From contig CAJWAW010000045.1 in NCBI GenBank assembly GCA_913020255.1, positions 1-5,672 on the forward strand: a DNA stretch of 5,672 nt. The letters are read 5' to 3'. The notes below the pieces were generated by a model. That model worked only from the letters and a program-made list of their open reading frames with translations. It was not told the DNA's origin and ran no database searches. Within the stretch, counting starts at the first letter, position 1, and the number at the start of each line of letters is the position of its first letter. Below are positions 1-5,672 of this stretch, piece after piece. Made by a program: the position numbers and the translations under genes. This DNA is from an uncultured Fidelibacterota bacterium (GTDB lineage: Bacteria; Marinisomatota; Marinisomatia; SCGC-AAA003-L08; GCA-002707645).

Positions 1-2743
1 TAATAAGCCAATCTGCATTCCCTGTTAAACCCCAATCAAGAAACTCTGAAAAACTATTTTCAAATGTTTCTGTAAATTGACCTACAGGAAGTACAAAGGA
101 TAAACTTTGAGATAATTCTCCATTTAAATTAGTCACTTCAACTTCAAATTCGGCAATAGAACCAATGGGTGCTGAAGAGCTAACTGAAACATCAATAGAA
201 AGTACTTCCATATTGTTTTCAGGTAAATAATCGAAATAATAATCATTTCCAAGACCTGAATTATTTACAGTTACAAAATTATCACTGATAGCTGAAACAA
301 TAGGATAATTAATTGCTGCATGACCTACATTCATTAAATCAACTTCAATAATAGTTGATTGCCCTGGTACTAAATCACCATTAATATTTCCCATTGAAAT
401 ATTTGGTGCATTTGCAAGAAATGATAAATCTGTAGTCCAAGTATTCTGACCATCAGACATACTACAACTAATTATAATATTATGCTGATCAGGCACATTA
501 TGATTAACATTGAATTCAAACGGTCCAATTTGAGTAGAACCATTTGGTCCAAGCAAAATACTATAACTTTCTGATAAAGAAGATAAATCAATAAATAAAT
601 CATTAGAAGTTAATGAAACATCCATTCCATAAACAGGATCAGAACCAACATTTGATAAATTAATATAAAAATCAACATCCTCTCCATAATTAACATATCC
701 ATCATTAACTGCAGTTGAATTCACTTCAATACTATCAACTACCAAATATGCACCTTCTGGCGCTATTACAGTTACTTTTGATTCATATGGAAAGGCATTA
801 AATCCAGTCACCATCAAATCTAACTCACCTGGTGTACCAGAAACATCACTACTTAAATTTAATACAGCAATACCAGCACTTGTAGAGTATGCACTAGATA
901 ATAATTGACCATTTTTAGATAGAGCTACTAAAGCACCTTGTTCACCAGTTTCAACTACAAACTGTGTTTCTCCAATCAAAATTATATCTTCGTAAGATAA
1001 AGACATATTACTCGAAGGAGCTGTCCTTAAATTTAGCGAAGGATCACCAAACATTGTCCAATATTTTGTTTCATTAATACCAGATGAACCTTGAGCATCA
1101 TTCATATACATGCACCCATTAGTAGCTATACCTCCAACAGATCTAGTAATTTGATTCTCATAACTTTCAGTTAAAATTAAATTCATTGCATATTGTCCAT
1201 GCATAGGAGGCTCCCAAGATTGACTTATCGTAGAACCAAAATGAGCAATAGCACCTGTAGGTTCACCATTATTTGTAGCTCTAAGCCAAGCCTCTGCATA
1301 GCACTCATCTGTACTTTGAAATTCACCAACATTGCAACCAACTGTAATCACAAATGGAAGCTGATTATTATTTGTCAATGAATTAACTTGTGAAGAGCTA
1401 ATAGGTGCACCATTTCCCCAAGAAGATATTGACCCATGACCTGTATAATTAATCAAACTAACTCCATTATTTATAGCCGAGATACCTTGTGAGGCTGTTC
1501 CACCGCTTCCATCATAAATGCCCTGATAACTATCATATGTAAAATTTGACAATACAGTATCCCATAAAAAATCATTAAAATCATCATCAGTATATCCATT
1601 AAATCCTGGACCTTGATTAGAAGCAACTCCTAAAATATTATCATACCATTCAACATCACTTTGAGGATACCTTTCATAATTAATAGACCTTTCTACTTGC
1701 GTTTCTATTTGGTTAGGATTATTTCCTGAAAAACGACCCACAATAACTTCCGGATAAAAATCACCTCCAAGAATACATCCATAAGTCACATCTGAGGAAC
1801 TACCACTTTGAGAAGGAGATGGTATTTGAGCAATATCTCCTACAAGAAGCAAAAACGTCAAACCATTATTATTATAATAATCTGAAACAAAACTTTCAAT
1901 CGCTGAAGAACTAGATCCTATAGTTGCAACATCTATTATTTCCGTTGGAATTCCTATTTTATTTTTCCATTCAACAAATGGTTGCATTGTATTTATAAAT
2001 GAACCATAAGAAATAATTAACATTCTTCCATGATCTACTAAATAATCAAATCTATTATTTTGAGTATTATAATTTATAAAATGATTGCTATATATATTTT
2101 TATATTCTTTATCGATTGATTTAACTGATTTACTATCAAGTAAATTTCTTGTATCTAAACCTGAATTAACAATTCTTACTTTCATATATGTACATACTTT
2201 TAATATTTTATCTTGAAAATTATACTTAAAAGGATTAAATGTTACTGTCTGACCTCTAAAATCTCTTAATATATATGGTTCTCTAAGAGATACATTGCTT
2301 TCAGGGTACTCTCTATTTGATAAATATATATTATCAAAAAAATAATTTATTGAAGAAGGATCAATGCTTCTTGATAAATTTCCCTTAGAAGGAGCAATTA
2401 ATATGTTTTCATATTCAACAAATCTTTGCTCTACAATTTCTATAGTCATCAAACCATCATTAGGAATTATAATAGATTTAGAAATTGAAGGTAAATTAGG
2501 GTAACCATAATCAAGATTAGCTGCACTAGTTGGAAAAGATATGACTTCATGATTTTGATTATTAATACTTACTGTTTGCTTATTAAATCCAGGTAATTCA
2601 AATTCCAAAATACTATCGCTTCCTTCATAATCAATAACATTGATATTCGGAGATTTTTGAACAGAAGACGTTATTCCTACCCATTCTTTCGATATAATAA
2701 CGTTTAAAAGAAATGCAATAATAATAAAATTTTTGATTTTCAT
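1..2743 (-). CDS. Gingipain-like C25 cysteine peptidase (peptidase B), 3' end outside window
   Basis: This is a secreted endopeptidase of the gingipain family; 914 codons lie in the window with no in-frame stop. The ATG at 2743 is firm: AGAGG lies six bases upstream, an in-frame TAG (2753-2755) precedes it, and a signal peptide follows (MKIKNFIIIAFLLNVIIS, residues 1-18). Residues about 19-231 are a C25 propeptide (GYPNLP 80-85, LRDFRGQ 159-165). The catalytic domain spans about 232-574, with DFYPEVIVGRF at 328-338, His436 in NYTGHGS, Cys470 in TVGCN, and a closing GDPSL at 566-570. The 34-residue His-Cys spacing is close to the 33 recalled for RgpB. A C25-type Ig-like domain (about 580-664) and two CARDB-like beta domains (about 665-778 and 779-888) follow. 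The last residues, with DWGLTGNADW, look like the start of a jelly-roll domain. A T9SS sorting tail is expected beyond the edge but not seen. The family call is very secure; the natural substrate is unknown. Confidence 0.95.
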   Translation of the reverse strand, partial: MKIKNFIIIAFLLNVIISKEWVGITSSVQKSPNINVIDYEGSDSILEFELPGFNKQTVSINNQNHEVISFPTSAANLDYGYPNLPSISKSIIIPNDGLMTIEIVEQRFVEYENILIAPSKGNLSRSIDPSSINYFFDNIYLSNREYPESNVSLREPYILRDFRGQTVTFNPFKYNFQDKILKVCTYMKVRIVNSGLDTRNLLDSKSVKSIDKEYKNIYSNHFINYNTQNNRFDYLVDHGRMLIISYGSFINTMQPFVEWKNKIGIPTEIIDVATIGSSSSAIESFVSDYYNNNGLTFLLLVGDIAQIPSPSQSGSSSDVTYGCILGGDFYPEVIVGRFSGNNPNQIETQVERSINYERYPQSDVEWYDNILGVASNQGPGFNGYTDDDFNDFLWDTVLSNFTYDSYQGIYDGSGGTASQGISAINNGVSLINYTGHGSISSWGNGAPISSSQVNSLTNNNQLPFVITVGCNVGEFQSTDECYAEAWLRATNNGEPTGAIAHFGSTISQSWEPPMHGQYAMNLILTESYENQITRSVGGIATNGCMYMNDAQGSSGINETKYWTMFGDPSLNLRTAPSSNMSLSYEDIILIGETQFVVETGEQGALVALSKNGQLLSSAYSTSAGIAVLNLSSDVSGTPGELDLMVTGFNAFPYESKVTVIAPEGAYLVVDSIEVNSTAVNDGYVNYGEDVDFYINLSNVGSDPVYGMDVSLTSNDLFIDLSSLSESYSILLGPNGSTQIGPFEFNVNHNVPDQHNIIISCSMSDGQNTWTTDLSFLANAPNISMGNINGDLVPGQSTIIEVDLMNVGHAAINYPIVSAISDNFVTVNNSGLGNDYYFDYLPENNMEVLSIDVSVSSSAPIGSIAEFEVEVTNLNGELSQSLSFVLPVGQFTETFENSFSEFLDWGLTGNADWLI
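1021..2050 (-). other. C25 catalytic domain of peptidase B with His436/Cys470 dyad
   Basis: Residues 232-574 cover the two caspase-like subdomains. The domain opens with DYLVDHGRMLIISYG, comparable to the ENGRMIVIVAKKYE start of mature RgpB. It continues with DVTYGCILGGDFYPEVIVGRF (308-338 region) and SINYERYP, the acidic YTDDDF (Asp386-388), His436 (codon 1436-1438), Cys470 (codon 1334-1336), and Trp510 and Met514 in the SQSWEPPMHG motif. Asp387 falls at the position of RgpB S1 Asp163 when aligned without gaps to the following YD at 410-411. All residues needed for activity appear intact. Confidence 0.92.
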
Positions 2744-2749
2744 ATTTGG

Positions 2750-2754
2750 CCTCT
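2750..2754 (-). promoter_or_regulatory. Ribosome binding site of peptidase B
   Basis: AGAGG on the minus strand, six bases before the ATG at 2743. The spacing and match to the Shine-Dalgarno consensus fix this start. Confidence 0.75.
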
Positions 2755-2775
2755 ATGTGATTTTTTATTAAACTA

Positions 2776-2804
2776 ATTTAAATGTAACCTGAATCTAATT
2801 ACAA
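2776..2804 (-). promoter_or_regulatory. Candidate sigma-70-like promoter for peptidase B
   Basis: On the minus strand TTGTAA (2804-2799) and TTAAAT (2781-2776) are separated by 17 bases. Each matches its consensus at four of six positions. Transcription would start near 2769, leaving a leader of about 26 bases with the Shine-Dalgarno. An alternative -10, TATCAT (2822-2817), matches five of six, but its nearest TTGTAA is only 15 bases upstream. In DNA this AT-rich such matches arise easily, and the gene may instead be co-transcribed from the upstream paralogue. Confidence 0.25.
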
Positions 2805-2853
2805 GTTAAGATTTGTATGATAAACCAACAAGTTGCTTTACAATATGTTACAA
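2799..2853. repeat. Three TTACAA hexamers in the intergenic spacer
   Basis: TTACAA occurs at 2799-2804, 2838-2843 and 2848-2853 on the plus strand. The last two are exactly 10 bases apart, about one helical turn, and the first is 39 bases from the second, near four turns. The first overlaps the candidate -35. This could be a regulator site or chance in AT-rich DNA. Confidence 0.25.
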
Positions 2854-2861
2854 GGAATAAA

Positions 2862-5672
2862 CTACTTTAGAAGAATCATTTTATTTGATATAATCTGTTC
2901 TGATGAAATCAATTGATAAATATATACACCTGATGAAACTTTATTGCCATAATCGTCATTAATATTCCAAATAAATTTATGGCTACCATTTGAAAAATAC
3001 TTATCAGCTAATGTTTTAATATATCTACCATTTATATCATAAATAATTAACTTAATATTATCAGATTGATCCAATTCAAATTCAATAGTAGTTGATGGAT
3101 TAAATGGATTAGGATAATTTTGTTTTAATGAAATACTATTAGGAATAACATTTTGAATAACATTAACAGTTACTGATTCATTATTACTATTTGCTACAAT
3201 CACATCAAGTAATGTAAAAGAATTTTCAAAAGCCAACAATTCATGCTCACCTTCATCTAAATATTGCCCATTTAAACCATAAATCAATATATGATGTGTT
3301 TTATTTTTGTAAGTAGATGAAACATCCATATTTAAACCCTTATTAAAAGTAAGCTGATTTTCATTAGACTCTATTTTTAATTCTATACCTTTCACAACCC
3401 CTGGAATAGAAAGATTTAAAAAATTACCTTCAATAACTATATCAGCATAATCAATTGGATCCAATCTTTCTTTTGACCTGTTATTAGAATCAAGAATTAT
3501 ATTTACTAGCGCAATAACATCAAGAACATCGATTGTATTATCGGTATTAATATCTGCTGCACAAATCTCAGATTCAGATAAATTGCTACCATCGCCTAAA
3601 ACAATGTTAACAATTGCAACAATATCTGAAACATCAATGGCTCCATTTACATTTATATCTCCAACAGTACATTCAGGTTCAATTCCTCCACCTGAGCCAG
3701 ATAAATAATCTATAACACCATTAATATAATCTGTAAATTGCTCACCCTGAAGACCTCCTAAATCATGGGACGCTCCGATTGTTTTATAGCCTAAAATTTG
3801 ATTTTCATAAGCAACTGCAGTTGTATATGATGGACTATCATTATTTAAAATAGCAAAACCTTGAGTGGGGATTAACCTATCTATGTAACTATTATCTCCA
3901 TTATAACTAAAGGACATTCCCTCAGTAAAGGTGCCATTTACACCTGAAATAGTTGATAAATCACCAGAACCATCTGTATCACTTGATAAACCAAACATGC
4001 CATGTAATGAAGTTTGAGAATCATAATACCAAGTATCACCACCTTCTAAATAAACACTTCCTCCATTATTTAATAATTCAACAAATTGATTAGCTTCATT
4101 ATCAGATAAAACATGATTATTATAATATACTCCTAAAAAAATAAAAGCTGTTTTGTAGTTATCTGCAGATATTAGCGTTTGATTATTTATATAATCATAG
4201 CCAGTTATATTATTTTCATTGAAATATTCAACTAATCTATTTCCAGATATATTTTGAGGAGAAGGATCCCATATTAATATCGAAGGATGACCAATGATAG
4301 TTGAATAATCAAGACTTGCTTGTTCCACACAAAAACCTGTATCACATGGAGAAGTAGAACTATAACCCCAACTAAATTCGAAATCAATTTCTGTACTTAA
4401 AGGTGTATTTTCAGATGCTTTTAATTGAAAAACTCCTTGATATGTTGCGCTTGGATCTATACCATAAAACGTATTAGAAACATCATTTGATAAAACTTCT
4501 ACATACCTACTATCAGTTGATATAACTGCACCAGGATACATATAAAATGGTGCAGAGCCTGAATTTATTAAATCAGCATAAATTGTAGCTAATTCACCAG
4601 GATCCCAAATTCCGTCTTCGTTCTCATCTACTATAGTTGGATTAGCTATTTCAAACACAGGTGCATGAATTAATATATTGAAACTAATATTCCAAGAATC
4701 ATCACCATTATTAAGTTGAGCTTGAAATAAAGCTGAATGTCTATCAGGAACATTCGCAGCAATTGCAAAACTAATTGGATCTTCAGTTGTTGCTGTTGCT
4801 CCAGCAATTGCATATGCAATCATTGACTGACTATCAATCATTGATATATAAGGATCTTCTGTTGATATAGAAACATTAATAGCATTGGTATTAAACACAC
4901 CAACGTTCTCTACAACTAAATTAATTGAAATCTCATCGTTATATTCAATCATATCATTAAAATTTGAATCAGAAATAACTTCATAGCTATCATAAACTAA
5001 ATAAGCATCATCGGTTGTAATAACCTGTATAATAGATTCATAAGGATACTTATTAAACGAAGAAACAACTAAATTTACATCACCAGGATTATTACTTATA
5101 TCTGATAAATCCAAAACAGCTATGCCTCCAATAGAATAACTATGGGCCTTTAATTCACCATTTACAGATAGTGCAACTAATGAACCTGATTCAACTTCCA
5201 CTGAAAATTCTGATTGTCCAATAATAATACTATTATCATGATTGACATTTAGAACTGAAGGAGTATCAGTTCGAATCATTAAAGATGGATCTCCAAATAA
5301 AGTCCAATGATTTGTTTCATTAATACCCGAAGAACCTTGAGCTTCATTCATATGCATACATCCATTTACAGCAATCCCACCGTAAGATCTTGATATATTA
5401 TTGTTAAATGATTCTGTCAAAATTGCATTCATTGCCCACTGGCCATGCATAGGCGGTTCCCATGACTGGCTAATGGTAGAACCTAGATGCCCAACAGCTC
5501 CTGTTGGATTCCCATCATTATCAGTTGCCCACATCCATGATTCACAAAAACATTCTGTTATATCATTAAATTGTCCAGGATTGCATCCAACTGTAAAAAT
5601 AAATGGCAACTTATCCGTATTAATTAAATTATTAACATCCGTGCTTGATAAAGCTGCTCCATTACCCCAACC
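2862..5672 (-). CDS. Gingipain-like C25 peptidase with amidotransferase-like, dockerin and T9SS sorting domains (peptidase A), 5' end outside window
   Basis: The frame is open from the window edge (GWGNGAALSS) to TAG at 2862-2864, giving 936 residues; the TTG at 5609 is internal and not a start. Numbered from the edge, residues 1-134 are the end of the C25 catalytic domain, with catalytic Cys30 in TVGCN and GDPSL at 127-131. The catalytic His should lie 13-15 bases outside the window, judging from peptidase B. Next come an Ig-like domain (about 140-222), two CARDB-like domains (about 223-325 and 326-463, the second with an acidic loop DENEDGIWDPGE at 349-360), an amidotransferase-like domain (465-657), a dockerin (668-728), a small beta domain (729-845) and a T9SS type A sorting domain (846-936). 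The product is predicted to cross the outer membrane through the type IX system and act on the surface or outside. It sits directly upstream of its paralogue. Propeptide and signal peptide are outside the window. Confidence 0.95.
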   Translation of the reverse strand, partial: GWGNGAALSSTDVNNLINTDKLPFIFTVGCNPGQFNDITECFCESWMWATDNDGNPTGAVGHLGSTISQSWEPPMHGQWAMNAILTESFNNNISRSYGGIAVNGCMHMNEAQGSSGINETNHWTLFGDPSLMIRTDTPSVLNVNHDNSIIIGQSEFSVEVESGSLVALSVNGELKAHSYSIGGIAVLDLSDISNNPGDVNLVVSSFNKYPYESIIQVITTDDAYLVYDSYEVISDSNFNDMIEYNDEISINLVVENVGVFNTNAINVSISTEDPYISMIDSQSMIAYAIAGATATTEDPISFAIAANVPDRHSALFQAQLNNGDDSWNISFNILIHAPVFEIANPTIVDENEDGIWDPGELATIYADLINSGSAPFYMYPGAVISTDSRYVEVLSNDVSNTFYGIDPSATYQGVFQLKASENTPLSTEIDFEFSWGYSSTSPCDTGFCVEQASLDYSTIIGHPSILIWDPSPQNISGNRLVEYFNENNITGYDYINNQTLISADNYKTAFIFLGVYYNNHVLSDNEANQFVELLNNGGSVYLEGGDTWYYDSQTSLHGMFGLSSDTDGSGDLSTISGVNGTFTEGMSFSYNGDNSYIDRLIPTQGFAILNNDSPSYTTAVAYENQILGYKTIGASHDLGGLQGEQFTDYINGVIDYLSGSGGGIEPECTVGDINVNGAIDVSDIVAIVNIVLGDGSNLSESEICAADINTDNTIDVLDVIALVNIILDSNNRSKERLDPIDYADIVIEGNFLNLSIPGVVKGIELKIESNENQLTFNKGLNMDVSSTYKNKTHHILIYGLNGQYLDEGEHELLAFENSFTLLDVIVANSNNESVTVNVIQNVIPNSISLKQNYPNPFNPSTTIEFELDQSDNIKLIIYDINGRYIKTLADKYFSNGSHKFIWNINDDYGNKVSSGVYIYQLISSEQIISNKMILLK
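2865..3137 (-). other. T9SS type A C-terminal sorting domain of peptidase A
   Basis: The last 91 residues form the beta-sandwich tail used by Bacteroidetes-type secreted proteins for export by the type IX secretion system. It also resembles FlgD Ig-like domains. Seen directly: the opening SLKQNYPNPFNPSTTI, the central LIIYDINGRYIKTL, then GSHKFIWN, and the closing SSGVYIYQL followed by a basic end (KMILLK). In known substrates this tail is recognised at the outer membrane and may be removed or exchanged for a lipopolysaccharide anchor. Whether this organism anchors or releases the protein cannot be told from the window. Confidence 0.93.
3138..3488 (-). other. Small beta domain between dockerin and sorting tail
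   Basis: Residues about 729-845 of peptidase A, starting just after the dockerin and ending at the sorting domain. The pattern of short hydrophobic strands (ADIVIEG, FLNLSIPG, GIELKIES, HHILIYGLNG, HELLAFE, FTLLDVIVANS) is that of a beta-sandwich. The GVVKGIELKIES stretch recalls the way cohesin-like and related scaffold domains begin a strand, but this is a weak resemblance. I do not recognise a named family with certainty. My recollection is that dockerin, a beta domain of about 100 residues and a sorting tail often occur in this order in marine FCB-group proteins. Confidence 0.5.
3489..3671 (-). other. Type I-like dockerin domain (two calcium-binding repeats)
   Basis: Residues 668-728 of peptidase A hold two copies of the dockerin F-hand. 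Loop 1 is DINVNGAIDVSD (672-683) and loop 2 is DINTDNTIDVLD (707-718). Both keep the five calcium-ligand positions 1, 3, 5, 9 and 12 as Asp or Asn. Each loop is followed by a matching helix, VAIVNIVLG and IALVNIILD. A Cys stands four residues before loop 1 (Cys668) and three before loop 2 (Cys704), so a disulfide bridging the repeats is possible. Dockerins classically bind cohesins in cellulosomes. In this lineage they are attached to many exported proteins, and the partner is not known to me. Confidence 0.93.
3702..4280 (-). other. Glutamine-amidotransferase-like alpha/beta domain in peptidase A, probably non-catalytic
   Basis: Residues about 465-657 alternate strand and helix: ILIWDPSP, then the helix RLVEYFNENN, the strand TAFIFLGVY, the helix DNEANQFVELLNNGG, and the strand SVYLEGGDTWYYD. 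This order resembles the class I glutamine-amidotransferase or ThuA-like fold. Further motifs are GMFGLSSDTDGSGDL, GTFTEGMSFSYNGDNSYID and YKTIGASHDLGGL. There is no Cys anywhere in the stretch, so the nucleophile of true amidotransferases is missing and a binding or structural role is more likely. The motifs match my recollection of a domain recurrent in FCB-group C25 peptidases. The fold call is an inference from pattern. Confidence 0.6.
5283..5672 (-). other. C-terminal part of the C25 catalytic domain of peptidase A
   Basis: This stretch encodes the last 130 or so residues of the caspase-like catalytic fold, including nucleophile Cys30 (codon 5583-5585) and Trp71 and Met75, which match S1-pocket residues of RgpB in STISQSWEPPMHGQ. 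By hand alignment about 90 of 134 positions are identical to residues 441-574 of peptidase B, with a single one-residue gap (an extra Asp in ATDNDG). Confidence 0.92.

Noticed and set aside
1193..1381. A 62-codon plus-strand open frame
   Set aside because: It lies antisense to the most conserved part of the peptidase B catalytic domain, around the Cys and the SQSWEPPMHG motif. It has no Shine-Dalgarno or recognisable domain. It is a shadow of the real gene.
2826..2835. CAAC-AA-GTTG hairpin as a terminator after peptidase A
   Set aside because: The stem is four pairs with a two-base loop, too tight to fold, and no T-run follows on the minus strand.
2782..2852. Inverted repeat TGTAAC / GTTACA in the spacer
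   Set aside because: The six-base arms are about 60 bases apart and the sequence is AT-rich. It is too weak to call an operator or a recombination site.
5607..5609. TTG as the start codon of peptidase A
   Set aside because: The frame stays open to the window edge, and the 21 codons upstream (GWGNGAALSS...) align with residues 441-461 of peptidase B. The TTG is an internal Leu codon in the middle of the catalytic domain.
1..5672. Frameshifted or fused single gene spanning the window
   Set aside because: Peptidase A ends with a complete sorting tail and a stop, and peptidase B begins with its own Shine-Dalgarno, start and signal peptide, so they are two separate genes. No frame breaks were seen in either.
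1..5672. CRISPR arrays, tRNA or rRNA genes, insertion sequences
   Set aside because: The window is almost fully covered by the two coding frames and the 118-base spacer. I saw no regularly spaced repeats, cloverleaf, transposase or terminal inverted repeats.

Overview
The window is AT-rich and carries two large genes, both on the minus strand, separated by 118 bases. Both encode secreted, multidomain cysteine peptidases of the gingipain family (MEROPS C25), and both run off the window. The upstream gene (2862-5672) lacks its 5' end. The downstream gene (1-2743) lacks its 3' end. Together they form a tandem paralogous pair.

The likely source is an uncultured marine bacterium of the Fibrobacteres-Chlorobi-Bacteroidetes group, with Candidatus Marinimicrobia (SAR406) as the best guess. 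This rests on three things seen together in one protein: a C25 peptidase, a dockerin repeat pair, and a C-terminal type IX secretion (T9SS) sorting domain that opens with the NYPNPFNPSTTI signature. The lineage is an inference; no rRNA or other phylogenetic marker is present.

Layout, in the direction of transcription: (1) 5672-2862, the C-terminal two thirds of peptidase A. It holds the end of the catalytic domain with the catalytic Cys, an Ig-like domain, two CARDB-like beta domains, a glutamine-amidotransferase-like alpha/beta domain without a Cys nucleophile, a dockerin, a small beta domain and the T9SS sorting domain. (2) 2861-2744, a short spacer with a weak candidate promoter, three TTACAA hexamers and a clear Shine-Dalgarno, but no convincing terminator. 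(3) 2743-1, peptidase B from its start codon: signal peptide, gingipain-type propeptide, complete catalytic domain with the His/Cys dyad, Ig-like domain, two CARDB-like domains, and the first residues of a further C-terminal domain cut by the window edge.

The catalytic parts align almost without gaps to each other and, from memory, to Porphyromonas RgpB. The residues that line the arginine-binding S1 pocket of RgpB are kept, so both are predicted to be Arg-directed extracellular or surface-attached proteases. Their tails differ, so the pair looks like one catalytic unit duplicated and given different C-terminal modules. No mobile elements, RNA genes or CRISPR arrays were seen.
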